Below, in pieces: positions 25,596 to 34,918 of a stretch of DNA of 64,000 nt. A program made the position numbers and the translations under genes. Where the stretch lies: contig NZ_LMVB01000002.1 of NCBI RefSeq assembly GCF_001510645.1, positions 124,001 through 188,000 of the forward strand. Reading direction: 5' to 3'. This stretch comes from Paenibacillus sp. FJAT-29882 (GTDB lineage Bacteria > Bacillota > Bacilli > Bacillales > DSM-1321). Within the stretch, counting starts at the first letter, position 1. Each line of letters starts with the position of its first letter. The notes under the pieces were generated by a model that saw nothing but the letters and a program-made list of their open reading frames with translations, did no database searches and had not been told where the DNA came from.

Positions 25596-26285
25596 ATGCA
25601 ATCAGTATTAGATCAAATCACTAAAGGATTAATTGTATCTTGTCAGGCTTTAGAAGGTGAGCCTTTACACAGCTCCCACATCATGGGGCGCATGGCTGTT
25701 GCAGCAAAAGAAGGCGGTGCTAAGGGAATTCGTGCAAACTCGGTCGCTGACGTTTTAGAGATCAAGAAGCAAGTAGACCTTCCAGTAATCGGAATCATCA
25801 AGCAAGTGTATGGAGATAATCCTGTTTTTATCACTCCTACTATAAAAGAGATTGATGCATTAATGACAACGGGTGCTGAGATTATTGCCACTGATGCAAC
25901 AGCGCGCATAAGACCTGATGGAAGCACATTAGATCAATTTTATCATGAGGTACGGTCTAAATATCCTCAGGCGATTCTAATGGCAGACGTCTCAACAGTA
26001 GAAGAAGCCATTCATGCTGATCAACTAGGATTTGATATCGTTGCTCCAACATTATATGGCTATACAGCTGAGACACAAGGATTGAAGATTGATTTCAATA
26101 ATTACGCGGTCATTAAACAAATCGTAGAAGTAGTAAAGCATGCGAAAGTTCTTGCGGAAGGAAACGTTTCTACACCAGAAATTGCCCGTTCCGTATTAGA
26201 TATCAATGTTCATGCAGTAGTAGTAGGTGGAGCCATTACACGCCCACAGCAAATTACCAAACGATTTGTTGACGCTTTGCTCTAG
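25596..26285 (+). CDS. nanE: N-acetylmannosamine-6-phosphate 2-epimerase
   Basis: 229 residues, TIM barrel. Motifs include GLIVSCQALEGEPLH at the N-terminus, GGAKGIRANS, IIKQVYGD, ATDATARIRPDG and AEGNVSTPEIA plus VVVGGAITRP at the phosphate-binding end. Converts ManNAc-6-P to GlcNAc-6-P. The frame opens at 25575, but that stretch is the AAGGGAG ribosome binding site; ATG 25596 is the start. It lies 27 bp after the PTS gene, in one operon. Confidence 0.95.
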   Translation: MQSVLDQITKGLIVSCQALEGEPLHSSHIMGRMAVAAKEGGAKGIRANSVADVLEIKKQVDLPVIGIIKQVYGDNPVFITPTIKEIDALMTTGAEIIATDATARIRPDGSTLDQFYHEVRSKYPQAILMADVSTVEEAIHADQLGFDIVAPTLYGYTAETQGLKIDFNNYAVIKQIVEVVKHAKVLAEGNVSTPEIARSVLDINVHAVVVGGAITRPQQITKRFVDALL

Positions 26286-26359
26286 TCGTTTTTTTAGATT
26301 AAATTTCGACTTCTGTTAAATAATATCTTTTAATAAAACAATTTTTACAAAATCTAAGC

Positions 26360-26405
26360 TATACTAAAAATGACTCGGGCTGATGCTTGAGTCATTTTTA
26401 GTATA
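26360..26405 (+). terminator. Terminator of the PTS-nanE transcript
   Basis: A perfect 17-bp inverted repeat, TATACTAAAAATGACTC (26360-26376) and GAGTCATTTTTAGTATA (26389-26405), with a 12-nt loop. The T tract is inside the 3' arm, so it may also act as an operator. Confidence 0.75.
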
Positions 26406-26496
26406 GATCGGAACACTCATCTATAATGGACAAGCAAAAAGGTTATCCTATATGATAAAAATAGCAGTAAAAATCCCCCACAAATAGGTGAACAAC

Positions 26497-27339
26497 ATGG
26501 AATATTTAGGTGAAAACCTCTTGCATGGAATTGAGTGCAGTATGGACAAATTTACAAACACAGAAATAGAACTTGCTCGATATATTATTGAACATCCTGA
26601 TGAAATCAGCCATATATCTAGTAGCCAAATTGCAAAGAAAATGCATATTTCACCAGCGACCATTACTCGTTTTTGTCAAAAATTATCTTTTTCAGGATTC
26701 AATGAGTTTAAGCATGAATTAAAAAGATATGTGGATCTCAGAGATAAACCGAGCACGTCGAATACGATTAAGCAAATGGATTATTTTGCCCAACTATATC
26801 AAAATCACTTGGATATTATTGAAAATACCTTTAAAAAAGTCACATATTCTGACATTCAACAAGCCGTCTTCCTTCTTACTCACGCAAATAAAATCCATGT
26901 ATATGGCATTGGTAACTCTGGAATTGCTGCCCTGGAATTTAAATCAAAGTTTTTTCGAATTGGATTAAATGTTGAAACCATTACCGATCCACATCAAGCT
27001 GTGATGGACGCAGCACTATGCACAGAAAAGAGTGTTGTGATTGGAATATCTGTCACTGGCAGGACGAAAGAAATCATTCGTCCTATAAGCATTGCGAAGG
27101 AACAAGGAGCTGCCATTTTGGTTTTTACCGGTGAAAAAGACTCTGAGCTATCACAGCTAGCTGACCTAACTCTACTCGCCATGAATAAAAGCAATATGCA
27201 TATGGGACAGAATATTTCGCCATCCTTGCCACTCTTTTTACTGTTTGATTTAATCTATACCGAGCTTATCGCAAAGGATTATAAAAATAGAATTCACTTT
27301 CGAGAAAAAACATTAAAGGCGTTATACGATAATTATTAA
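26497..27339 (+). CDS. RpiR-family (MurR/RpiR-type) transcriptional regulator
   Basis: 280 residues. The N-terminal helix-turn-helix (about 1-75) reads IAKKMHISPATITRFCQKLSF. The C-terminal SIS sugar-phosphate-binding domain (about 120-260) reads IHVYGIGNSGIAALEFKSKF and VVIGISVTGRTKEI. This class senses amino-sugar phosphates, fitting control of the preceding PTS-nanE genes. AGGTGA 6 nt before ATG 26497 selects this start over the GTG at 26488. Confidence 0.9.
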   Translation: MEYLGENLLHGIECSMDKFTNTEIELARYIIEHPDEISHISSSQIAKKMHISPATITRFCQKLSFSGFNEFKHELKRYVDLRDKPSTSNTIKQMDYFAQLYQNHLDIIENTFKKVTYSDIQQAVFLLTHANKIHVYGIGNSGIAALEFKSKFFRIGLNVETITDPHQAVMDAALCTEKSVVIGISVTGRTKEIIRPISIAKEQGAAILVFTGEKDSELSQLADLTLLAMNKSNMHMGQNISPSLPLFLLFDLIYTELIAKDYKNRIHFREKTLKALYDNY

Positions 27340-27389
27340 TCAAAATTATGTATCAGTTTGTATCTCTTTTACCACTATGTTTCTCGTAC

Positions 27390-27485
27390 ATAAAGTGAAA
27401 CTTCAATCAGTGGGGGATTCTTCATCCCCCACCTACGCTTCTTCGATTCCTCTTAAGCCTTTGAGGTGGGGGTTTCACTTTATCT
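27390..27485. repeat. Family A repeat, short copy A2
   Basis: TAAAGTGAAACTTCAATCAG joins directly to the right-end hairpin CCCCCACCT...AGGTGGGGG (with GCTT/AAGC inside), then TTTCACTTTATCTGATTG. The central part of the long copies is deleted. From 27486 to 27717 no gene is seen; a minus-strand reading LLLGLCLILGSFPLILF at about 27540-27600 might be a transporter relic but is unproven. Confidence 0.75.
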
Positions 27486-27717
27486 GATTGAATGGACCAT
27501 ACAATTAGTCCAGCAATGTTGTCTTACGTATTAGCTACTTCAGCCAATGGTCTTCTAAAAAGTATCAATGGAAATGAACCTAAGATTAAACATAAACCAA
27601 GAAGAAGAGTCATATTTTAATATAGGTTACATGTAGGAGATTAGCAGTTTAAAAAGGTCCCTCATATTATCCCCTTATACCTTTGCCACCTTATTCCTTG
27701 GAAAGGAGATTATTATT

Positions 27718-28824
27718 ATGAAAAATTGTGCCATAATAATTCCTGTCCTTAACCCTACAAGCAGTTTGGTTGATTATGTCCACAGATTATTAGCAGAAGG
27801 TGCTGCCGAAATTATTGTTGTAAATGATGGCAGTAAAGAAGATTTAACGTATATTTTCACTGAATTAAGCGTGATCGAACATTGTACGGTCTTAACGCAT
27901 GATATGAATAAAGGGAAAGGCAGAGCGTTAAAAACTGCTTTTGACTATTTTCTTAAAACCTATCAACATTTAGAAGGTGTGGTAACAGCTGATGCTGATG
28001 GGCAGCACGCCGTAGAAGATGTGTGCAATATTGCTCATATCCTAGAAAAGAATGAAAACGGTATCATTTTAGGTGTTCGAGATTTTAGCAATGACAATGT
28101 ACCATTCCGAAGTTTATTAGGTAACAGGACCACAAGTTTTTTCTTTCAATTATTATACGGGTATAAACTAAAAGATACGCAAACCGGGTTAAGAGGCATT
28201 CCAATAACTGAACTCCCGAGAATCTTGGAGCTTAAAGGAGAACGCTACGAATATGAAATCAATATGTTAATCTATGCTAAAAAGATGAATATCCCATTTA
28301 ATGAGGTTTCGATACAGACTTTATATTTTGACAATAATGCCAGTTCTCATTATCACTCTATATTCGATTCCATCAAGATATTTGCAAAACTTCTATCTGG
28401 ATTTCTCCATTATTTTTATTCTACGATACTGTCAGGATTAATTGATATCGGCAGTTTTATTTTGCTGAACAGTGTGATATTAGTCGGGTTGCCACTTGAA
28501 GCACGGATTTTTTACGCCACATTTGTTTCTCGGGTCCTTTCTTCTTCGAGCAATTTCTACATGAATCGAACGTTTGTTTTTAGCAATCAGAACAAACTAA
28601 CCCAGTCAATTTTCAAATATTATCTATTATGTATTGGGATTATGTTATCTTCCTATATTCTGGTAACTTCAACAACAATCTTTTTGGGTGTAAACGTGAT
28701 TCTCGCAAAAATTTGCATCGACCTCTTACTAGGTATGATCAGTCACCAATTTCAACTTTATTGGGTGTTTAAAACGGACGAAACTATAAAAAAACAAATC
28801 ATTGGTGAACGGGATGAAAGATAA
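27718..28824 (+). CDS. Glycosyltransferase family 2 fused to a GtrA-like membrane domain
   Basis: 368 residues. The GT-A domain (about 1-220) has IIVVNDGSKE, the metal-binding TADADGQH (DxD-like) and DTQTGLRGIP motifs typical of dolichol-phosphate-mannose-synthase-like enzymes. The C-terminal about 140 residues have four hydrophobic helices ending in the GtrA pattern YMNRTFVF...HQFQLYWVF. It probably transfers a sugar to a polyprenyl phosphate and moves it across the membrane for cell-surface glycosylation. Overlaps the next gene by 11 nt. Confidence 0.9.
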   Translation: MKNCAIIIPVLNPTSSLVDYVHRLLAEGAAEIIVVNDGSKEDLTYIFTELSVIEHCTVLTHDMNKGKGRALKTAFDYFLKTYQHLEGVVTADADGQHAVEDVCNIAHILEKNENGIILGVRDFSNDNVPFRSLLGNRTTSFFFQLLYGYKLKDTQTGLRGIPITELPRILELKGERYEYEINMLIYAKKMNIPFNEVSIQTLYFDNNASSHYHSIFDSIKIFAKLLSGFLHYFYSTILSGLIDIGSFILLNSVILVGLPLEARIFYATFVSRVLSSSSNFYMNRTFVFSNQNKLTQSIFKYYLLCIGIMLSSYILVTSTTIFLGVNVILAKICIDLLLGMISHQFQLYWVFKTDETIKKQIIGERDER

Positions 28825-29512
28825 TTTTTATGGAACATTTTTTCGATGTATCCAATTTATTGTAAGAATGATCTATCCTACATACCATGTTCAAATACCC
28901 AAAAATATAAACGGTCCGGTTGTGTATATCTCCCACCATCAAAATACATTTGGTCCATTCGTGACAATGCTATGGTTCCCAAAAAGTTTGCATGCATGGA
29001 TTCTACATGTTTTCCTTGATCAAGCAGCCTGTTATACACAGTATGCGGAATATACATTTACAAAAAGAAACGGAATGAATAAGTATCTTGCAAAGATCTG
29101 TGCGTTGCCGCTATCCTATCTCATTGCAAAGCTTTTACATTCAAGCAGAGGAATTCCTGTGTACAGGGGCTCTAGACAAATTCTACAAACATTTACACAG
29201 AGTGTTGCTGCTTTACAAACAGGAGAAAGTATCGTCATTTTTCCAGATATTGCATACAATGACACGTCTTCGCGTACGAAAGCAATGTATGAAGGCTTTC
29301 TTTACTTGGAAAAATACTATTATAAAGCTACAGGTCAACATGTATGTTTTGTTCCTTTATACGCCAGTAAGAATAAAAAAGTAATCCTTGCTGATCAACC
29401 CATTTATTTCAGGGATGGGCAAGATTTTAACGAGGAAAGAAAAATTGTCTATCAAAAAATTCACACTCAACTGAATCAGCTAGCAAAGAATAGCGGGGAT
29501 TTGAATGAATAA
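28814..29512 (+). CDS. PlsC-like acyltransferase homolog lacking the HX4D aspartate
   Basis: 232 residues. Hydrophobic stretches near the N-terminus and the spacing of VVYISHHQNTFGPF (H41, H42) and GESIVIFPDIAYND resemble 1-acylglycerol-3-phosphate acyltransferases. However, the catalytic HX4D Asp is Gly (G47) or Phe depending on register, and the FPEG motif is FPDI. Either a divergent acyltransferase or an inactive homolog. GGTGA precedes ATG 28814 within the end of the glycosyltransferase gene, so the two are co-translated and probably modify the same surface lipid or glycan. Confidence 0.65.
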   Translation: MKDNFYGTFFRCIQFIVRMIYPTYHVQIPKNINGPVVYISHHQNTFGPFVTMLWFPKSLHAWILHVFLDQAACYTQYAEYTFTKRNGMNKYLAKICALPLSYLIAKLLHSSRGIPVYRGSRQILQTFTQSVAALQTGESIVIFPDIAYNDTSSRTKAMYEGFLYLEKYYYKATGQHVCFVPLYASKNKKVILADQPIYFRDGQDFNEERKIVYQKIHTQLNQLAKNSGDLNE

Positions 29513-29542
29513 GACAGTTTGCACCACATCTCTTTAGTTAAT

Positions 29543-29594
29543 AAAAAAAGCGCCATGCACCATCGGTAATACAGATGGTGCACGACGCTTTTTC
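29543..29594. terminator. Bidirectional terminator between acyltransferase and panF
   Basis: AAAAAAGCGCCATGCACCATC pairs with GATGGTGCACGACGCTTTTT (two mismatches), A tract left and T tract right, between convergent genes. Confidence 0.9.
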
Positions 29595-29618
29595 CTATTC
29601 GGTACGGATATCTGTTGC

Positions 29619-31076
29619 TCATCCATTTGATTCTAGATGAAGATTCGACGAAAGTACGTATTTATCCGTCAGCTTACTGATGATTACATAAGCGATTAGA
29701 GATAATAAAACAGGTAAAACAACGGTGTGCATGCCTAAAGCGTTTGGATGGAGTCGATCAAATAAAATATAAGACCCCATCCCGACAACCATTGAGGAAA
29801 TAGCGCCATATTTATTACCCTTACTCCAATAAAGGCCAAAGACGATTGGCCAAATAAAGACTGATTCTAACCCACCGAATGAGAATAAGTTTAACCAAAT
29901 GAGCAGGTCTGGTGGGCTTAAGGCGAAGAGGATCACGGAAACCCCGATTAAGGTCGTAACCCAAAAGCTAGCTCGTTTCACCTGCTTTTCAGTCGCTTTT
30001 GGTTTTAGATAGTTTAAATAAAGGTCCTTCACAATTGCCGAACTTATCAAAATCAATAAAGAGTTCACTGTCGACATGATGGCTGCCATTGGTGCAGCGA
30101 GTACGAGCCCCGCTAAAAATGGCGGTAAAACTTCTAACGTAAGCGTCGGCATCACTTTATCGCCAATTTCAATGCCAGGAAGAATCGCTCTTGCAAAAAC
30201 ACCAATTACGTGCATGCCAAGCATAATCGTTCCAATAGCAAACGTACCGATGATGATTGCTTGATGCATTCCTTTTGAATTTTTATAGGACATCGCTCGC
30301 ACTGCGATTTGCGGTAAGCCAATAACCCCAACCCCTACTAAAATCCAGAAAGAAGAAACATAAATAGGTGTTAAATCTCGCTCGGCTCCATAAGGGGAGA
30401 CAAGGTTTGGATTTTCCGCCACAAGCTCTTGAATAATATTGGGTATGCCACCACCAGCTATAATCGTAGCGACTAGTAAAATAATCGTCCCCACTAACAT
30501 GACGACCCCTTGAACGGTTTCTGTTAAAGCGACTGCTCTAAAGCCACCAATAATGACATAAACAAGAACAGAGACAGCAAAAATAAACAATGCTGTAGTG
30601 TATGATAATCCTGTCAAAGACTCAATCAGCCTTGCTCCTCCTACCCATTGTGCAGCCATTGAAGAAAACAAAAAAACAATGATACTAACAGCAGCAATGA
30701 TGACAACTGCCGTACTTTTATACCTTTCCTTTAGAAAATCAATTAAGGTAATCGCCTTGTATTTTCGTGCGATAATCGCAAATTTCTTGCCTAAAACCAT
30801 TAAGACAAAGTAGCCTGCTGGGAGCTGCGCCATGGAAAGAAGAACCCACCCTAGTCCTTTTGTATAGGCCACTCCTGGACCACCGATAAAACTACTCGCA
30901 CTTCCATATGTAGCAATCATCGTCATGGCTAATACAAATCCACCTAACTGTCTATCGCCTAGGAAATATTCCTGAAGAAAGGAATCTGTTGATCGAACGT
31001 ACCGACTTGCCCAGAAACCAACAGAAAATATCACGACTAAGAATAATAGTAATGGAATAATAACTTGCCAGTTCAT
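29619..31076 (-). CDS. panF: Sodium/pantothenate symporter
   Basis: 485 residues, sodium:solute symporter family with about 13 membrane helices. TYGSASSFIGGPGVAYTKGLGW at about 57-78 (quoted in part: SSFIGGPGVAYTKGLGW) and the AAPMAAIMSTVNSLLI sodium-site region are PanF-like. Imports the coenzyme A precursor pantothenate. The upstream yhdT overlaps it by 4 nt, the conserved pairing that supports PanF over other symporters. Confidence 0.92.
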   Translation of the reverse strand: MNWQVIIPLLLFLVVIFSVGFWASRYVRSTDSFLQEYFLGDRQLGGFVLAMTMIATYGSASSFIGGPGVAYTKGLGWVLLSMAQLPAGYFVLMVLGKKFAIIARKYKAITLIDFLKERYKSTAVVIIAAVSIIVFLFSSMAAQWVGGARLIESLTGLSYTTALFIFAVSVLVYVIIGGFRAVALTETVQGVVMLVGTIILLVATIIAGGGIPNIIQELVAENPNLVSPYGAERDLTPIYVSSFWILVGVGVIGLPQIAVRAMSYKNSKGMHQAIIIGTFAIGTIMLGMHVIGVFARAILPGIEIGDKVMPTLTLEVLPPFLAGLVLAAPMAAIMSTVNSLLILISSAIVKDLYLNYLKPKATEKQVKRASFWVTTLIGVSVILFALSPPDLLIWLNLFSFGGLESVFIWPIVFGLYWSKGNKYGAISSMVVGMGSYILFDRLHPNALGMHTVVLPVLLSLIAYVIISKLTDKYVLSSNLHLESNG

Positions 31077-31363
31077 GTGTGATCTCCTCTTTCTTCTTCC
31101 TCTTCAAACGGAACTTCCTTAAACAGGAATTTCACACTATAGATAACGAGGATGAACATTACAATAAAACTTAAGACACAACTGTAAAAAAACCATTCTG
31201 GCAAGCCCAACACATAGTTATAAGAGGCTGGGTCACCTGAACCTAATCCGTAAGCAAACCCAAACCATAAACTAAAATTAATGATGACAAGAACGACTCC
31301 GATTATCGCTTCCCTATGGGCTATTTTAAATCGCTTGTCTTTCAATTCTGCATTGTCTTTCAT
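31073..31363 (-). CDS. yhdT: YhdT family small membrane protein
   Basis: 96 residues with two hydrophobic helices (about 20-43 and 58-82), the GFAYGLGSGDP loop and the LGLPEWFFYSC motif of the YhdT (DUF997) family. It is regularly encoded just before panF and may be an accessory subunit; its function is not established. Confidence 0.9.
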   Translation of the reverse strand: MKDNAELKDKRFKIAHREAIIGVVLVIINFSLWFGFAYGLGSGDPASYNYVLGLPEWFFYSCVLSFIVMFILVIYSVKFLFKEVPFEEEEERGDHT

Positions 31364-31814
31364 ATAAATCCTCCATCTTTACTAGTCGTCTTCGAGATCA
31401 TTAAACAGGTTCGAACCTTCCTGCAACTCTAGTTAACGACATGATTCCCTTTAACCTTATCGGTAATTCTACATTCTAAAAGATGACTTTCTAAGGGTTT
31501 CGGCTGCTTTCTTAAACAACCTTGATTCTAAGGTACAATTTTATCACTTTTCTAGTGGATACTAAAGTCTCCAATGTTATTTGACGAACTATAGGTAGTC
31601 GACGATTCATATAAAAATCATGACACCAACAAACATCGACGCCTCATTAAAAGGGTTCGTTGGATGGATAAGTTAACCAATATACGGAGATACTTGAAGA
31701 TGCCTGGAAATAGGCGATAGATCGGATACTAGAACATACAAAGTGGATTAGCACCTATGCCCCCGCAATGGTGCACTTTGATTTTGGGGAATTTGAAAGT
31801 CTTTTTCATTAAAA
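31364..31814. other. Intergenic stretch without a supported gene
   Basis: About 450 bp between yhdT and the DeoR-operon terminator. Short openings at 31640-31800 on the plus strand lack start signals and contain stops. No repeat family copy. Confidence 0.45.
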
Positions 31815-31820
31815 ACAAAA

Positions 31821-31843
31821 AAGAAAGCTGAATCAGCCTTCTT
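31821..31843 (-). terminator. Terminator of the ABC/DeoR operon
   Basis: Minus strand AAGAAGGCTGAT/TCAGCTTTCTT hairpin (31843-31821) followed by TTTTGTTTTT, 35 bp beyond the deoR stop. Confidence 0.8.
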
Positions 31844-31877
31844 CAAAGTGTAGGGGATACCCTACTATCATCCTTCC

Positions 31878-32657
31878 TTATTCGTGCAAATCGTTAATAG
31901 ATACCCACTCATATCCGCTTTCAGGCCAGTCAAATGGTTTTTCTTCATCGCAAATAACTTTTGTAATAGTAGAAAGCGGACCTATTTCAAACGTAGATTT
32001 TTTATTTAATTTCAATGAGTCGGTTAGTAATATCGCTTCTTGACTATGTTGAATCATAACTTCAGAAACAAGTGACTCGTCCATATCAAAATCATACACA
32101 GCATCTTTAGTTACTCCACCACAAGAAATAAAGGCTCGATTAAAATGAAATCTTTTTAAAAAATCAACGGTATATGTCCCTTTAACTGATGATTGGTCAG
32201 GGTGGGTCACCCCAGGCAGCATGATCACTTTCCCTGAAATACGTTTCTCTTCAATAGCTACATTAAATCGAAGAGCAGCACTCAAAGAATTCGTGACGAT
32301 TGTTAATGAACGAATATCTTCAATCATATCGGCAATATGAACCGTCGTCGTACCTACATCGACTGCAATCGTATCTCCATGTTGAATAAACTCGGATGCC
32401 CTTTTGGCTATTTTCAACTTCGCTTCATAATTAAGTGACATTTTCCTCTCATATACCATCTCTTTTTGAGTAGGAATAAAAGGAACCGCTCCACCATGAA
32501 TCCGTGTTAATTGTTCATTCATCTCAAGATCTGCTAAATCTCTTCTGATCGTTTCAGGGGTGACATTTTGCGATTTCGCTAAATCAATCACCAGAATTTT
32601 GTCATGTATATCTAATTGACCTAAGATAAACTGATGTCGTTCATCCTTACTCAACAT
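31878..32657 (-). CDS. DeoR-family transcriptional regulator
   Basis: 259 residues. N-terminal DeoR helix-turn-helix with QNVTPETIRRDLADLE at about 30-45 followed by RIHGGAVP, the family signature. The C-terminal sugar-phosphate sensor domain has DVGTTTVHIA, VTNSLSAA and FISCGGVTKD. Last gene of the operon, so likely a feedback regulator of the transport genes. The ATG at 32657 is preferred to the GTG three codons upstream. Confidence 0.9.
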   Translation of the reverse strand: MLSKDERHQFILGQLDIHDKILVIDLAKSQNVTPETIRRDLADLEMNEQLTRIHGGAVPFIPTQKEMVYERKMSLNYEAKLKIAKRASEFIQHGDTIAVDVGTTTVHIADMIEDIRSLTIVTNSLSAALRFNVAIEEKRISGKVIMLPGVTHPDQSSVKGTYTVDFLKRFHFNRAFISCGGVTKDAVYDFDMDESLVSEVMIQHSQEAILLTDSLKLNKKSTFEIGPLSTITKVICDEEKPFDWPESGYEWVSINDLHE

Positions 32658-32673
32658 CGTATTCACTTCTTTC

Positions 32674-34014
32674 TTAATCTACTAATATATTCAATGACTG
32701 CCAGCGCCTTTTTTTCCAACGTAAAAATAATAGGTATGCACGGATCCATTCATCCAATATAAAGACAATCCATATACCGACCAACCCGTACCCTAACCAT
32801 ACACCGACAACAAAACTCATCGGAATGACAAATCCCCATACGACGATGATACTGATCAATACTGGGTATTTCACATCTCCTGCCACATTCAGAGTGGAAA
32901 CGAGGAGAACATTTGCCGCTCTAGCTGGTTCTAATAAAATACTTAGAAAAACAAGGAGAACAGTGAGATGCTTAATGTCTTCGTTTGCTGTAAAAAATGA
33001 AATAATGGTTGCAGATAATAAGGCGATAAGAGCTGTTATAATAGTTGTTACAACAATACTTTTCATTAATAATGTTATTGAAAAATTATAAGCATTATCG
33101 TGCATTTTATTGCCAATCAGCTTCCCAGTGATGATTTGCGCAGCTTGTGAAATGGCCATTGAACATGCAAAGACAATCGAAGTGATTGCTTGAGTATAAA
33201 TCTTAGTCGTAATCGTAGCAGCACCCAAGCTTGCAATGAAACCAGTGATAATCACTTGCGATAAATTGTAGGAGACGTGTTCTCCGGCTGAGGGAACCCC
33301 AAGGACCAGAATTTTTTTCATTGCCTTCCATTCTAACTTTAACCAATTGATGACACCAAACAGAAGTTTCTTATGCATCATAAAATACATACATAATACA
33401 ACCATACCGATCATCCGGCTTATATTCGTCGCAACAGCAACGCCAAATACTCCTTCGCCTAATATTGTAATCGGTGTAAACAATACAATATAGTTAAAAG
33501 CAATATTTAAAATGTTTATCATTATTGTCACAAACATAACAAGCTTTACCATTGAGTAACTTCTAAATATACTCCCCATCAAACCCATAATCGAATGGAA
33601 AACAAGTCCATATGCAATTACCTTTAAATAGGTAGATGCCTCAACCATTAAACTTTCAGGTGTTTGCAGCATTTTCAGGAGGGGCTCATTAAAGACTACT
33701 AATCCCGTCGTCATGCTGATCGTAAACATGACATTTAAATATAATGCATGTGATACAACTTTTGCACTTTTTTCTTTTTGACCGGTACTGGAAAGTTGGG
33801 TTAACTGAATCGTTGTTCCAATATTAATAAATCCGTATATCATCGTTGTAACAACAATGATTTGATTCGCTAAACCAACTGCTGCAACACTATTATCTGA
33901 ATACTGACTCAACATCAATACATCCATGTTGCCGAGTAGTAATTGAAATAATTGCTCTACTAATAAAGGTATAAACAAATATTTAAATCGTGGGATTTCC
34001 TGGTGATTTTTCAT
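32674..34014 (-). CDS. MATE-family multidrug/solute exporter
   Basis: 446 residues with 12 predicted helices in two halves, starting PRFKYLFIPLLVEQLFQLL and with VGLANQIIV and GVPSAGEHVSYNLSQ motifs of MatE domains. An upstream-extended frame begins with TTG inside the preceding gene; the ATG at 34014, one base after that gene's stop codon, gives the normal length, though its ribosome binding site is weak. An exporter inside a sugar-type import operon is unusual. Confidence 0.88.
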   Translation of the reverse strand: MKNHQEIPRFKYLFIPLLVEQLFQLLLGNMDVLMLSQYSDNSVAAVGLANQIIVVTTMIYGFINIGTTIQLTQLSSTGQKEKSAKVVSHALYLNVMFTISMTTGLVVFNEPLLKMLQTPESLMVEASTYLKVIAYGLVFHSIMGLMGSIFRSYSMVKLVMFVTIMINILNIAFNYIVLFTPITILGEGVFGVAVATNISRMIGMVVLCMYFMMHKKLLFGVINWLKLEWKAMKKILVLGVPSAGEHVSYNLSQVIITGFIASLGAATITTKIYTQAITSIVFACSMAISQAAQIITGKLIGNKMHDNAYNFSITLLMKSIVVTTIITALIALLSATIISFFTANEDIKHLTVLLVFLSILLEPARAANVLLVSTLNVAGDVKYPVLISIIVVWGFVIPMSFVVGVWLGYGLVGIWIVFILDEWIRAYLLFLRWKKRRWQSLNILVD

Positions 34015-34015
34015 G

Positions 34016-34906
34016 TTATTTGTAATCTTGATACTTTGTTGTTTCAATGAGATATGTCTCAAATACCTGTTGATTACTTAATTCGATGACACGCGCACCA
34101 CGAGTAAGTTCACCATAGCACTGAAATCCACTAATTCTACCATAGCATAATCGAATATCATGATAGTCAGCAACAAAGTCGTTGTCATGATCATGACCAC
34201 AAAATATACCTGCGACATGCCCATTTAGTAATAATGAAGTGAATAGTCCCGTATTCACCATTGGTGAAGAAATGCTCTCATTTCTCTGCCCACTCACTTG
34301 CCCTTCCATAAATGCTTCTTTATATTCTGGAAGTGGAATATGCAAGAATAATAAATCCTTTTTAAAATCTTGTTCTCTATTACGATATTGTTTAGATACT
34401 TCGTTAAACCATGTCACTTGATCTGGATGAACAAACTCGTAAGTTCCAATTCCAAGCGGATCAATTGAACCGCTATCGATGAAATAAAGGACATTTGCAA
34501 CTTCATCATGTTGATTTTTAATTTCAACACAATAAGACGCTCGATCTTTTGCAATATGCAAATGTTTTTTCTCAACAAGCAAATCAATTTTTTCTTCCAT
34601 TTTTCTTAATTCAGAACGTGAAATTCCTTCTTCTGAATCATGGTTACCATACGTAATCGCGATTGGTTTCTTTAATTCATTTAATACCTTTATCAATTCA
34701 GCGAAACTTTTTTCCGGCCCCAGAACACCTTCAGACCAAATCAAATCTCCAGTGATCACAATTAAATCCGGATTTGCTTTTTCAGTCATATCCTTTATAT
34801 GATTAAACGTAAGATCATCATGTTCATGAAATGGCATTGAACCCACATGTAAATCAGTCAATTGTAAAATTCTAAACTTTCCTTCTTCTCTCATCATAAG
34901 CTCCAT
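34016..34906 (-). CDS. Calcineurin-like metallophosphoesterase
   Basis: 296 residues with the full dimetal motif set: LTDLHVGS (about 17-24), VITGDLIW (about 51-58), YGNHDSEEG (about 86), LHIPLPEYKE and FCGHDHDNDF near residue 240. No signal peptide, so cytoplasmic. Probably cleaves a phosphodiester or phosphomonoester brought in by the adjacent ABC transporter. AGGAGG 8 nt before ATG 34906; 12 bp after the permease gene. Confidence 0.88.
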   Translation of the reverse strand: MELMMREEGKFRILQLTDLHVGSMPFHEHDDLTFNHIKDMTEKANPDLIVITGDLIWSEGVLGPEKSFAELIKVLNELKKPIAITYGNHDSEEGISRSELRKMEEKIDLLVEKKHLHIAKDRASYCVEIKNQHDEVANVLYFIDSGSIDPLGIGTYEFVHPDQVTWFNEVSKQYRNREQDFKKDLLFLHIPLPEYKEAFMEGQVSGQRNESISSPMVNTGLFTSLLLNGHVAGIFCGHDHDNDFVADYHDIRLCYGRISGFQCYGELTRGARVIELSNQQVFETYLIETTKYQDYK

Positions 34907-34918
34907 CAAGTAAGCCTC

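Noticed and set aside
27540-27605. Possible transporter C-terminus on the minus strand (LLLGLCLILGSFPLILF)
   Set aside because: Too short, frameshifted, and hydrophobic low-complexity sequence alone cannot prove a relic.
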